Of a stretch of DNA of 34,770 nt, positions 1 to 7,142 are shown in pieces. The notes under the pieces are model-generated. The model did no database searches. It saw only the letters and a program-made list of their open reading frames with translations, and was not told the DNA's origin. Within the stretch, counting starts at the first letter, position 1; every line of letters starts with the position of its first letter. The stretch comes from an uncultured Prevotella sp. (GTDB lineage: Bacteria; Bacteroidota; Bacteroidia; Bacteroidales; Bacteroidaceae), in assembly GCA_945833995.1 (NCBI GenBank), contig CAMAGM010000012.1:1-34770 (forward strand), written 5' to 3'. Both the position numbers and the translations under genes were made by a program.

Positions 1-25
1 ATCCTTACCCGTGTTTTTCATTTTC

Positions 26-113
26 TTCTATCACTTCTATCACTTTGGGGTTAATCCACTTATTTACAATCTGTTGAGTGGTGATAGAAGGGGTGATAGT
101 AGTGATAGTAGAA
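26..113. repeat. GTGATAG / CTATCAC repeat cluster
   Basis: Two copies of CTATCAC lie at about 28-43, and three copies of GTGATAG start at 81, 93 and 102 in the opposite orientation. The two groups can pair across a spacer of about 37 nt. Iterated heptamers of this kind are typical of protein-binding arrays (iterons, recombinase or regulator sites), but no partner protein is in the window and the function is unknown. Confidence 0.5.
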
Positions 114-178
114 AGGTTTTTTAACTAAGTTTGCCCTCAAAAAAGCCCTATTTTAACATATTTTCTGCACGAAGAGAA

Positions 179-211
179 CTCGATAGGTACCGTTTTTGAC
201 CCCCTATCGAG
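179..211. repeat. 9-bp perfect inverted repeat
   Basis: CTCGATAGG at 179-187 is matched exactly by its reverse complement at 203-211, with a 15-nt loop containing a T-run. It could be a small hairpin or a dyad binding site. There is no adjacent gene to assign it to. Confidence 0.4.
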
Positions 212-587
212 AAATAACAGGGGTATTTGCGTTTCCATGCTGCCTTATTTATCCACAGAACACACTGATTCTGGCGAATACACTGTCAAGAAGAAGACCT
301 GTCTTCTGTGTTTTCCGTGGTTATTTTCAACTACATTAAAGGGTGGGAACCAACGGTCGTTTTCTTCAGAAAACAACCTAATCTGCTGGCTGAAGGGAAA
401 AGCAAAGTTCAATTATTAATAGGCAGGGTTTAAGGCTCGTATCGATTTGTCAACAATTGATAGTTCTTGTTCATGATGATAAAGAAATGATTTTTCAAGA
501 AAATAGGTCTCTTAGAAATATAAAAAACGAGGACTGTTTTTCAAATGTGCCATCAATGTTCCATCAAATATAGGGATGTTCCATAAG

Positions 588-624
588 AAAAGTCCCTGTA
601 AGTTTCAGACTTACAGGGACTTTT
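588..624 (-). terminator. Terminator after tRNA-His
   Basis: A perfect 15-bp stem (588-602 with 610-624) encloses a 7-nt loop. The stem begins and ends with A/T runs, so read from the reverse strand it gives a GC-containing hairpin followed by U residues, 8 nt beyond the 3' end of the tRNA. It is symmetric and could also stop transcription arriving from the left. Confidence 0.8.
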
Positions 625-631
625 AGGAGAG

Positions 632-705
632 GGTGCCCGGTGGGACTCGAACCCACGACATTCAGAACCACAATCTGACGCTCTAACCAACTGAACTACG
701 GGCAC
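632..705 (-). tRNA. tRNA-His (anticodon GTG)
   Basis: On the reverse strand the sequence folds as a complete cloverleaf. The acceptor stem GTGCCCG (699-705) pairs with CGGGCAC (633-639). The anticodon stem TCAGA/TCTGA holds the loop TTGTGGT, giving anticodon GTG (His). The T arm is GTGGG-TTCGAGT-CCCAC. Position 73 is C (base 632) and the base before the acceptor stem (706) would supply G-1, both hallmarks of tRNA-His. CCA is not encoded. It has its own promoter (737-768) and a strong terminator (588-624), so it appears to be a single-tRNA transcription unit. Confidence 0.97.
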
Positions 706-736
706 CGTGTTCTCGCTATGTTTTCTTTAGCGGGTG

Positions 737-768
737 CAAAGGTACGCAAATTATTTGAACTAACCAAA
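737..768 (-). promoter_or_regulatory. Bacteroidetes-type promoter for tRNA-His
   Basis: On the reverse strand a -7 box TACCTTTG (737-744) lies 20 nt downstream of a -33 TTTG (765-768), matching the TTTG/TAnnTTTG primary-sigma consensus of this phylum. The start would fall about 25 nt before the tRNA. Both boxes are built into the dyad at 742-780. Confidence 0.8.
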
Positions 769-780
769 TAAATTGCGTAC
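742..780. terminator. 16-bp dyad between secG and tRNA-His
   Basis: GTACGCAAATTATTTG (742-757) and its complement at 765-780 pair over 16 bp with a single mismatch around a 7-nt loop. It sits just after the secG stop in the direction of secG transcription and overlaps the tRNA-His promoter. It could end the upstream operon, act as an operator, or both. The lack of a clean U-run on the reverse strand argues against a classic intrinsic terminator in that direction. Confidence 0.5.
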
Positions 781-793
781 TTTTTCACATTTT

Positions 794-1201
794 TTAGTTT
801 TTAGGCTGCTCTGCAGGTTTTGCGGGAGCAGCAGCAGGAGCTTGTTCCTTTGCTGGAGCAGCCTGCTGGGTAGCAGGAGCGGCAGCATCTTTAGTCTGAC
901 TTGCGCCGAAGCCAGGGAGGTTGTTAGGATTGGTGGTAGGGTTCTCCACGTTTTCCATTACAGAGTTGTCGCCGGCAGCCTGTGGAGCCACGTAGGCACA
1001 TGCTACGCTGAAAACCACCATGGCTACTGCAAGTCCCCATGTAGCCTTCTCGATGAAGTCGGTAGTTTTTCTTACGCCACCGATTTGGTTGTAGGATGCG
1101 AAGTTCGAAGAGAGGCCTCCTCCCTTTGATTCTTGGATGAGCACGATGCCAATCATGAGCAGTGCTGCGATGAGAATGAAAATTACAAATAATGTGTACA
1201 T
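794..1201 (-). CDS. secG: Preprotein translocase subunit SecG
   Basis: SecG is the small, non-essential subunit of the SecYEG inner-membrane export channel. The 135-residue product shows the family pattern: a first membrane helix (about residues 3-21, LFVIFILIAALLMIGIVLIQ), the conserved cytoplasmic loop with ESKGGGLSS, and a second helix (about 52-70). The C-terminal 60 residues are rich in Ala, Pro, Gln and Lys and look disordered; such tails are common in Bacteroidetes SecG. It is the last gene of the reverse-strand cluster and starts only 7 nt after the stop of the 251-aa hypothetical gene, so it is very likely co-transcribed with it. Confidence 0.93.
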   Translation of the reverse strand: MYTLFVIFILIAALLMIGIVLIQESKGGGLSSNFASYNQIGGVRKTTDFIEKATWGLAVAMVVFSVACAYVAPQAAGDNSVMENVENPTTNPNNLPGFGASQTKDAAAPATQQAAPAKEQAPAAAPAKPAEQPKN

Positions 1202-1208
1202 TTTTATT

Positions 1209-1964
1209 TTATTTTTTATTGTTGTTTAATATTAATTTCTGTAAGAAACGTATTTGATCTGCAAAGTAAGCATTTTTTTTTGGATAAATCAAACTTAATC
1301 GCTGAATTATTTCCAAAGCCTTGGAATATCTGCCCTGTTTTATGTAAATTCGTGCCAAAGTCTCGGTGAAAAAGCTCTCTTCGCCTTGTTTTCCCTCTTT
1401 GTCGCCCTCGTTGGAGTCCAACTGTGGGGTGAATTCCACGGTGTCGCTAAGAACGATTTTCCCATTGTCTTTTTCTATGAAATTATCAATCAAACTTTGT
1501 CCTCTCAACTGGGGCTTCCCTGGCGTGTTGTCGGGCTGTTCCTCAGCTTCGTCAAGCTCCATCAGGTATGCCACATAATCTACTGTGGCATCGGCTGGGG
1601 TAGGGCGTCGGTGACGTTTCTCCTTAGGCGTGGGCTCGACTGGTATGTTGTCGAGGAAATTGTCGATGAGGGATATTGTGCGGCTTTCCTCCTTGGTGGC
1701 AGGTGGCGCTGACGGTTTCCTCATGTTCCTCAGTCCGTAGTGTGCAGCCTCTACCATACGGAACAGTACTTTCCTGTCGGATATGTAGATTGCCGCGCGG
1801 CGCAGTTCCTCGTCGAACGAGGGGTCGTGCAACAGGAAGAGGTTTTGCAGCATCAGCAGTCGGACGGTCTGGAAATATGGGTATAGAGCCAATATTGACC
1901 GCAACTCATAGAGAGTGTCGCGGTCCATCTTCTCGGGATGATTTATCAGCTCTGTTATGTTCAT
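1209..1964 (-). CDS. Conserved Bacteroidales hypothetical protein (TPR-like end)
   Basis: A 251-residue protein I recognise only as the conserved gene between lptE and secG in Bacteroidales. There is no signal peptide or membrane helix. The N-terminal third (residues 1-90) looks helical (LYELRSILALYPYFQTVRLL), the middle (95-185) is charged and low in complexity, and the last 45 residues (ETLARIYIKQGRYSKALEII) read like a single tetratricopeptide repeat followed by a capping helix. It is therefore probably a cytoplasmic adaptor or assembly factor, but its role is unknown. It begins 30 nt after the LptE stop codon and is followed at once by secG, suggesting a link with envelope biogenesis. Confidence 0.8.
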   Translation of the reverse strand: MNITELINHPEKMDRDTLYELRSILALYPYFQTVRLLMLQNLFLLHDPSFDEELRRAAIYISDRKVLFRMVEAAHYGLRNMRKPSAPPATKEESRTISLIDNFLDNIPVEPTPKEKRHRRPTPADATVDYVAYLMELDEAEEQPDNTPGKPQLRGQSLIDNFIEKDNGKIVLSDTVEFTPQLDSNEGDKEGKQGEESFFTETLARIYIKQGRYSKALEIIQRLSLIYPKKNAYFADQIRFLQKLILNNNKK

Positions 1965-1994
1965 TCCTTGCTAATGGGTTATATGCCTTCCCGC

Positions 1995-2510
1995 TTACCA
2001 GTTGGCTACGGTGGCGTTGAATATCTGTTCGGTTATCTCCTTCACCATCTGTGTGACGAGTTCCTCCTGCACTGCGTTGAGCGTCTGGGTGTTCTCGTAG
2101 GTGGCAGAGGCAGTGAACTGCTGCTCGAAATCTTCTGTGTGGTTGACGTTGTTGGTAAACCTCACGTTGACGGTCATGGAGAGTTCGGTCTGTGACGAAT
2201 ATCCCTCGCTCGACACCGACTTGTTGCGCTGGTCGTAGCGTGTTATCTCGCCTTCTATCTTCAGGTCGCCGTTGCGCTTCACCTGTATCAGTCGGGTGTG
2301 GTTGGCGAACTGGTCTTTCAGCTCGTTGTTGAAGATGCTTGCCATCGGTCCCCAAACATAGCTTGAGCGAATGGGGAAGTCGGCAATCTGTATTGTCTTC
2401 GTCTTTGAGTAGTCTATACTGGCACCATTGAACTTGTATGATACCTGGCAGCTTGTGAATGTCGTTACCATTACGAGTGCCGCTATGATGGCAATGCCGA
2501 AATGGCGCAG
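1995..2510 (-). other. lptE: LptE-like lipoprotein part of the fused frame
   Basis: This is the C-terminal part (about residues 413-583) of the fused frame. LptE is the outer-membrane lipoprotein that plugs and assembles the LptD channel for LPS delivery. The part reads as a complete lipoprotein: Arg-His n-region, hydrophobic core, lipobox TSC (Cys433, codon 2448-2450), then a 151-residue mature domain beginning CQVSYKFNGASIDYSKTKTI, the pattern of Bacteroidetes LptE. The only in-frame ATG in the signal region leaves too short a signal peptide. The CTG at 2508-2510 would give a normal 20-residue one, but no clear ribosome-binding site precedes it. The out-of-frame ATG at 2514 does not encode a signal peptide. 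Confidence 0.75.
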
Positions 2511-3746
2511 CCATCTATAGAGGGTGCGGTCGGATATTCCAAGTTCCTCGGCGGCTCTCTTTCGGTTGCCACCATTGCGTTCGAGTGCTCTTTCGAGATG
2601 GTTCTTACTCATTTTTTCGATGTTGAGACTTTGTTTTGGGTCTTTATCGACCTTTGTTTGTTGAGATTCCTCCACGTATTCCTCTGCCACGTCAAACTCA
2701 GTGTCGGGCTTCTCGCTGCTTATGATGACAGGCTTGGTGTTGCCACTGTCGTTTGATGTCATGGAGGGCAACTCCTTGCCTTGTGCAGAATGGTTGTCTG
2801 TCATGTTGAGTTTTTTCTTCAGCATTGTCACTTCCTGGCGCAGCTCGTTGACGTTGCTCCTAAGGTCGAAGAGGATTTTGTAGAGAATCTCCCGCTCGTT
2901 CTCAAAACTGTGGTCACTCTCGCTCTTGCCTACCTTTGCCAGCTGTGTGCTCTCTATGTCCTGTGGAATGAACTGCTTGAGCACGTCGGCGGTAATCTCG
3001 CGTGTTGGGCTGAGGATTGAGATCTGCTCGGTCAGGTTTTTCAGCTGCCTGACGTTTCCCGGCCACTTGTAGCGTTTGAGTATTTCCTTTGCCCCATCGT
3101 CGAGGACAATGCGCTCCATCTTGTATTTCTCTGCCATCTGCATGGCAAAGAGGCGGAACAACAACACGATGTCCTCACCTCTCTCACGGAGTGGGGGCAT
3201 CTGTATCGGAATGGAGTTGAGCCTGTAGTACAAGTCCTCGCGGAAGCGTCCCTCGCTGATAGCCCTCATCATGTTCACATTGGTGGCGGCAACGATGCGT
3301 ACGTCGGTCTTCCTCACCTCTGTGGCACCTACGGAGATGTATTCTCCCGTCTCGAGCACACGCAGCAGTCGGGCTTGTGTGGCGAGTGGCAGCTCTCCAA
3401 CCTCGTCGAGAAACAGCGTTCCCTTGTTAGCGGCGCCAAAATAGCCGGGACTATCGTCAATGGCACCCGTAAAAGAACCTTTCACATGTCCAAAGAGCTC
3501 GCTGTCTATCGTTCCCTCGGGAATGGATCCGCAGTTGATGGCGAAATACTTTTCTCGCCTGCGTGGTGAGCGCTCGTGAATCAGTCGTGGGATTATCTCC
3601 TTACCGACACCGCTCTCGCCAACGATAAGTACGCTGAGGTCTGTCGGCGCCACCTGTAGGGCGACGTCGAGGGCGTGATTCAAGGCATCGCAGTTGCCTA
3701 CGATGTTGTATCGCCTTTTGATTTCTTGTAGTTCAGCAATCCTCAT
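1995..3746 (-). CDS. Sigma-54 AAA+ activator fused in frame to LptE
   Basis: One open frame of 583 residues. Residues 20-250 are a sigma-54 interaction AAA+ domain: Walker A GESGVGKE (43-50), a GAFTGA loop in the variant form GSFTGA (90-95), Walker B LFLDEVGE (111-118), and FREDLYYRLN near 168-177. There is no N-terminal receiver or sensor domain. A charged linker with a short coiled coil (about 285-320) leads to a Fis-type helix-turn-helix (about 380-412, RAAEELGISDRTLYRWL). With no stop, the frame continues through a hydrophobic stretch (GIAIIAALVMVTTFTSC) ending in a lipobox at Cys433 and then an LptE-like domain. I checked the junction base by base and it is open. Either this is a true fusion, LptE starts internally at a non-ATG codon (CTG, 2510), or a one-base error or mutation joined two genes. 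A -7-like box (3754-3761) lies immediately before the ATG. Confidence 0.85.
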   Translation of the reverse strand: MRIAELQEIKRRYNIVGNCDALNHALDVALQVAPTDLSVLIVGESGVGKEIIPRLIHERSPRRREKYFAINCGSIPEGTIDSELFGHVKGSFTGAIDDSPGYFGAANKGTLFLDEVGELPLATQARLLRVLETGEYISVGATEVRKTDVRIVAATNVNMMRAISEGRFREDLYYRLNSIPIQMPPLRERGEDIVLLFRLFAMQMAEKYKMERIVLDDGAKEILKRYKWPGNVRQLKNLTEQISILSPTREITADVLKQFIPQDIESTQLAKVGKSESDHSFENEREILYKILFDLRSNVNELRQEVTMLKKKLNMTDNHSAQGKELPSMTSNDSGNTKPVIISSEKPDTEFDVAEEYVEESQQTKVDKDPKQSLNIEKMSKNHLERALERNGGNRKRAAEELGISDRTLYRWLRHFGIAIIAALVMVTTFTSCQVSYKFNGASIDYSKTKTIQIADFPIRSSYVWGPMASIFNNELKDQFANHTRLIQVKRNGDLKIEGEITRYDQRNKSVSSEGYSSQTELSMTVNVRFTNNVNHTEDFEQQFTASATYENTQTLNAVQEELVTQMVKEITEQIFNATVANW

Positions 3747-3753
3747 TAGCGCA

Positions 3754-3761
3754 CAAAATTA
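3754..3761 (-). promoter_or_regulatory. -7 box TAATTTTG before the sigma-54 activator
   Basis: TAATTTTG on the reverse strand matches TAnnTTTG, but no TTTG lies at the expected -33 distance. It is only 7 nt from the start codon, so a transcript from it would be nearly leaderless. The 89-nt gap before this gene is the widest inside the lower part of the cluster, which fits an internal promoter. Confidence 0.4.
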
Positions 3762-3835
3762 CATATATTTTTTCAAATATCTCCTTTTTTAGATGAGAAA
3801 TGTCCGTGGATGGCTGTTTTTTTGAGCCACCGGGG

Positions 3836-4837
3836 TCATTTCTTGTCAAATTTGATGAGCAGAAGACCTATCGCAGTCCAAATAAGCTCCCGCACCCTGA
3901 CAATGAGTGCGACGAATATTCCAGCATTGGCAGTAAGTGTCAGGCCTTTTGCCGACATGAGGAAACCTCCCTCGCGCCCACCAAGCTGTAGGGGCATGAA
4001 GAAGAGCATGTTGGCGAAAAGCGATGTGAAAGCCAATATCAGAATGCACTGAAGATAGTTGGCGGATGGCATGATGACCAGCAGGATGAAATATATCTCA
4101 AGTGCCGAGACTATGCGGCATGCCAACTCCAGTCCTACCGCCGTGGCGAAAGCCCGCGGGTTCTGTTGGTGGAGGGCCGCTATCTGGTTGTCTATAGTGG
4201 AGAGCTGCTCCTTGTGTGTCTCGAAGAATCCCTGTGCCCAACGCCTCACCATGGGGAAACGGCTCAATATGCTCATGCATCGTGTGGCAATGCCTTTCTT
4301 GTAGCCTTTAAGGAAAAACCATATCGCCAACAGGCAAAACAGTGTTATGGCAGTGAGAATCAGTGCCATGAACACCGTCACCTTCTCAGTGATTATGTAG
4401 AGCACTACGGACACGAGCCAAAACCAGAAATGTGAGAATATATGGGTCATTGCGTAGAGAATGACCGATGACGAAGCTCTCTCTGTTCCTATTCGCGGCG
4501 AGAGTGACATTATCCTGTAAGGCTCACCGCCCATCAGTCCACCTGGCGTGGCATAGTTGAGGGCAAATCCGCTGACTGTTATCTTGTATAGCCACCAGAA
4601 GCCAATATTCCTCGTGCGCTCGTCTGCCTTGCCGTTTTCCTTGTTGTTGCGAATTATGACATACCATGCACCCGCATTGAACATATAGAGGAAGAACCAA
4701 AGCGCGATGACGGCAAAGAACCAATATCCCGCACGCTGCAAGCCCTCGAGCACCTGCGCGAAGTCAAGTTGCGTCAGCATGAGGATAAGGACCAGAATGC
4801 CGAACACGAAGAATATGTTCTGATATTTTTTCTTCAT
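3836..4837 (-). CDS. UPF0104 / flippase-like integral membrane protein
   Basis: A 333-residue polytopic membrane protein of the lysylphosphatidylglycerol-synthase TM / YbhN (UPF0104) family. About eight hydrophobic segments can be counted, starting right after MKKKYQ. Family features include the FALNYATPGGLMGGEPYR stretch (near residue 93) and a C-terminal FFMPLQLGGREGGFLM segment. Family members are proposed to move lipids or lipid-linked molecules across the inner membrane; the substrate here is not known. The gene lies 9 nt downstream of pdxA and is clearly in the same transcript. The neighbouring LptE domain hints at envelope-lipid traffic, but that is inference. Confidence 0.82.
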   Translation of the reverse strand: MKKKYQNIFFVFGILVLILMLTQLDFAQVLEGLQRAGYWFFAVIALWFFLYMFNAGAWYVIIRNNKENGKADERTRNIGFWWLYKITVSGFALNYATPGGLMGGEPYRIMSLSPRIGTERASSSVILYAMTHIFSHFWFWLVSVVLYIITEKVTVFMALILTAITLFCLLAIWFFLKGYKKGIATRCMSILSRFPMVRRWAQGFFETHKEQLSTIDNQIAALHQQNPRAFATAVGLELACRIVSALEIYFILLVIMPSANYLQCILILAFTSLFANMLFFMPLQLGGREGGFLMSAKGLTLTANAGIFVALIVRVRELIWTAIGLLLIKFDKK

Positions 4838-4846
4838 CGTTAAAGG

Positions 4847-6049
4847 CTATTCCTTGTCGCTCTGCTCAATTGCCGCAGGTTGCTGCTCCTGTGGGGCTTC
4901 TGGCTTGTCGCCGCCTTTTCGGGTGTCACGCACGTTGTCCTGACGCCTGAACTGGTCCTTGGGACGTGGCTGTGCGAACCTCACCTTCTCGCCCTCGTCG
5001 CGTTTCTCGTGGAAAAGTTTGGGAAGTGGGTTCTCAAACGGCTCGTCGTAGTTGGTGCGGTTGCGGTAGATGTCTATAGCAGAGAAGATGGCATGGCGGA
5101 ATGACATTGGGTCAGCCTTGCCAAGTCCTGCAATGTCGTATGCCGTGCCGTGGTCGGGAGAGGTGCGCACTATAGGCAGACCAGCGGTGTAGTTTACTCC
5201 CTCCTCAACAGCCAGTGCCTTGAATGGTGCCAAGCCCTGGTCGTGATACATTGCCAGTACGGCATCGAAGTTGACGTATGCTCCGCTACCGAAGAAGCCA
5301 TCGGCAGGATATGGGCCAAAAGCCTGTATTCCAGCCTCCTCAAGCTCGTTGATGGCGGGGATTATGATGTCGTTCTCCTCTGTGCCTATAACGCCTTGGT
5401 CGCCCGCGTGTGGGTTGAGTGCGAGGACAGCTATCCGTGGACTGGAGATGCGGAAATCACGGCGCAGCGACTCGTGAAGGATCCTTGCCTTCGTTACGAT
5501 GCCTTCCTTGGTTATTGCCTGGGCAACATCCTTGATAGGCAGATGGGTAGTTACCAACGCCACTCTAAGAGGTCCGTTCATGAGAATCATGAGTGCCTCC
5601 TTTCCCTCGCCCAAGCAATGCTCGATGTATTCCGTATGACCATGGAAACTGAACATGTCGCTCTGGATGTTGTTCTTGTTTATTGGGGCGGTGACCAATA
5701 CGTCGTAGAGTTCGGAGCGATAGTCAGTCATTGCCCTGTCGAGAGCCTTTAGGGCAGCCTCGCCAGCCTCTTTTGACGATACCCCCATGTCAATCTTGAC
5801 CTCCTCGGTGAAAGTAGCGATGATGTTGAGGCGACCAGGCTTTGCCTCCTCTGCCTTGTCGATGATGCTGAAGTTTGTAGGCAGGCCAAGCATTTTCTTA
5901 TGGTATGCAGCCACCTTTGGCGAGCCATATACTATAGGTATGCATAGCTCGAACATCTCTGGGTCGGCAAACGTCTTTAGTATCACCTCATATCCGATGC
6001 CGTTTGTATCTCCGTGCGTTATGGCAACGCGAATCAGTTTGTCTTCCAT
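4847..6049 (-). CDS. pdxA: 4-hydroxythreonine-4-phosphate dehydrogenase
   Basis: PdxA oxidises 4-phosphohydroxy-L-threonine with NAD+ in the DXP-dependent route to pyridoxal phosphate. The 400-residue product begins with the family signature ITHGDTNGIGYEVI. It keeps the substrate and metal residues: FHGHTEY (His138), TTHLP (His169), NPHAGD (His214), MYHDQG (His269) and SPDHGTA (His300). The enzyme normally ends near residue 345. Here a further 55 charged, Gln/Pro/Lys-rich residues follow (PRPKDQFRRQDN, PEAPQEQQPAA), probably a disordered tail. It sits between the DUF4837 lipoprotein and the flippase gene in the reverse-strand cluster. Confidence 0.95.
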   Translation of the reverse strand: MEDKLIRVAITHGDTNGIGYEVILKTFADPEMFELCIPIVYGSPKVAAYHKKMLGLPTNFSIIDKAEEAKPGRLNIIATFTEEVKIDMGVSSKEAGEAALKALDRAMTDYRSELYDVLVTAPINKNNIQSDMFSFHGHTEYIEHCLGEGKEALMILMNGPLRVALVTTHLPIKDVAQAITKEGIVTKARILHESLRRDFRISSPRIAVLALNPHAGDQGVIGTEENDIIIPAINELEEAGIQAFGPYPADGFFGSGAYVNFDAVLAMYHDQGLAPFKALAVEEGVNYTAGLPIVRTSPDHGTAYDIAGLGKADPMSFRHAIFSAIDIYRNRTNYDEPFENPLPKLFHEKRDEGEKVRFAQPRPKDQFRRQDNVRDTRKGGDKPEAPQEQQPAAIEQSDKE

Positions 6050-6076
6050 TCTTTCGTTACGTTTGTTATGTATTGT

Positions 6077-7009
6077 TTATTCAATTTCTAATGTATATAG
6101 TATGGCCTCAAGCCGTTTCATGGCTTTTGCCTTTGTGGTCGATGGCGCATAGATGAATGCTTCTGCCGTCACGGTGCGGTTCCTGACGCTGTCTGCCAAT
6201 GTCATGCTCACGAATGGTCCGCCCATCGCGTCGCCTTCCATCTGCCAGAGTCCGCGTGCCATGATGCCCTTGCCATGCTTGCTGAACATCACGTCTGCCC
6301 TGCGTTCGGTCGTCATCGCCATTCCCTCACGCTCGCCCTTTATGTTGGCACTCATGACGCTGTCGCGCATACTGACTATTCCCGATTGGGAAACGTGGAT
6401 GCCGTTGACGGTATATATGCAGACGTTACGCATTGTCTTCTGCCCATTGTCGGAAATCCAAATGAAATCCTTGCCTTTCTTTGACGCCCTCATGTCTGCG
6501 GGAATGGTTATCTTGCAGCCAATGGCTTTCTCTATTTCCTTCATGGACTTCAGATTGTGGTTCTGACTGTCGTAGTCCATTGCCGCTTTCGTCTCAAACT
6601 GCTCAATCAGCCTTTGCAGTGTCTTGGCAGTCTTGGCACTGTCTGCCCTTAGGGCAGCAGATGATGGAGTGTCGATGAACACCAGCAGTTGGTTCCTCGC
6701 GTATGGATTCCTCTCATACCTAATCCTCGTGTGGCTTCCCTTTCTCCTGACCACCACAATGTTCCTGTCATATTGCGTGGCAGCGTTTATCTCGCCGCCT
6801 CTCGCCGTCTTGACGTTGAACAGCAGTTCCTCTTGTGGCAGTCCTGCCATTGTCACACCCAGCATACCTCTAACCATTGCCAATAGGCTCTTGTCGGTTG
6901 ACACCAACACCACGTCGTATGGCTCGCCAATGCTCTGCGGTTTTCCGACATTCGTCTCCGAGCATGAGGTAAGAACGAGAAGCAAAAGGGATATTGCCAA
7001 GCCTTTCAT
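6077..7009 (-). CDS. DUF4837 family lipoprotein
   Basis: I start this gene at the ATG at 7007-7009 because it yields a proper lipoprotein signal peptide (MKGLAISLLLLVLTSC, lipid-accepting Cys16). The upstream ATG at 7075 would add 22 residues translated from a low-complexity purine tract. The product is 310 residues with mixed alpha/beta character and matches my memory of the Bacteroidetes DUF4837 family, whose function is not established. It is expected to be anchored in the inner or outer membrane facing the periplasm. It follows rlmN and precedes pdxA, a pairing common in the order. Confidence 0.8.
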   Translation of the reverse strand: MKGLAISLLLLVLTSCSETNVGKPQSIGEPYDVVLVSTDKSLLAMVRGMLGVTMAGLPQEELLFNVKTARGGEINAATQYDRNIVVVRRKGSHTRIRYERNPYARNQLLVFIDTPSSAALRADSAKTAKTLQRLIEQFETKAAMDYDSQNHNLKSMKEIEKAIGCKITIPADMRASKKGKDFIWISDNGQKTMRNVCIYTVNGIHVSQSGIVSMRDSVMSANIKGEREGMAMTTERRADVMFSKHGKGIMARGLWQMEGDAMGGPFVSMTLADSVRNRTVTAEAFIYAPSTTKAKAMKRLEAILYTLEIE

Positions 7010-7011
7010 AG

Positions 7012-7142
7012 CTAATCCCCCTTCTCTCTCTCCACATTTCTCTCTCCACTCTCCTCTCTCCACTTTTTCCCACATTTCTCACTCCACACTCCTCAATCCT
7101 CTCTCCTCTTTTTTCTCTCCTCGCTCCTCACTCCTCTCTTCT
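7012..7142 (-). repeat. Purine/pyrimidine low-complexity tract
   Basis: Iterated units of the type CTCTCTCCAC and CTCCTCACTCCTC (read on the reverse strand as GGAGAGAG and GAGGAGTGAGGAG) fill the rlmN-DUF4837 gap and run into the last 15 or so codons of rlmN. On the transcript it is an almost uninterrupted purine run dense in Shine-Dalgarno-like GGAG words. It resembles, in position and style, the GGAGTTAAA repeats elsewhere in the window. Confidence 0.7.

Larger units (their letters stand above)
1..631. other. Gene-poor left edge with short repeats
   Basis: I see no convincing gene here. The region holds clustered GTGATAG/CTATCAC motifs (about 26-113), a 9-bp inverted repeat (179-211), repeated ATGTTCCAT words around 560-585 and, at its right end, the hairpin that ends the tRNA-His transcript. 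One 60-codon open frame at 237-419 has no recognisable domain, signal peptide or plausible composition, and I treat it as chance. The sequence may be the flank of an accessory cassette lying to the left, but nothing in view proves that. Confidence 0.6.

Noticed and set aside
237..419. 60-codon forward frame in the left gene-free region
   Set aside because: Unusual composition, no domain, no promoter or ribosome-binding site, and it includes a CCGTGG-type intergenic repeat word.
1906..2514. 202-codon reverse frame starting at the ATG near the activator/LptE joint
   Set aside because: Its product is rich in His, Arg and Gln without any domain and it overlaps the LptE-coding frame, which has a clear lipobox and family pattern. 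It is a shifted-frame shadow.
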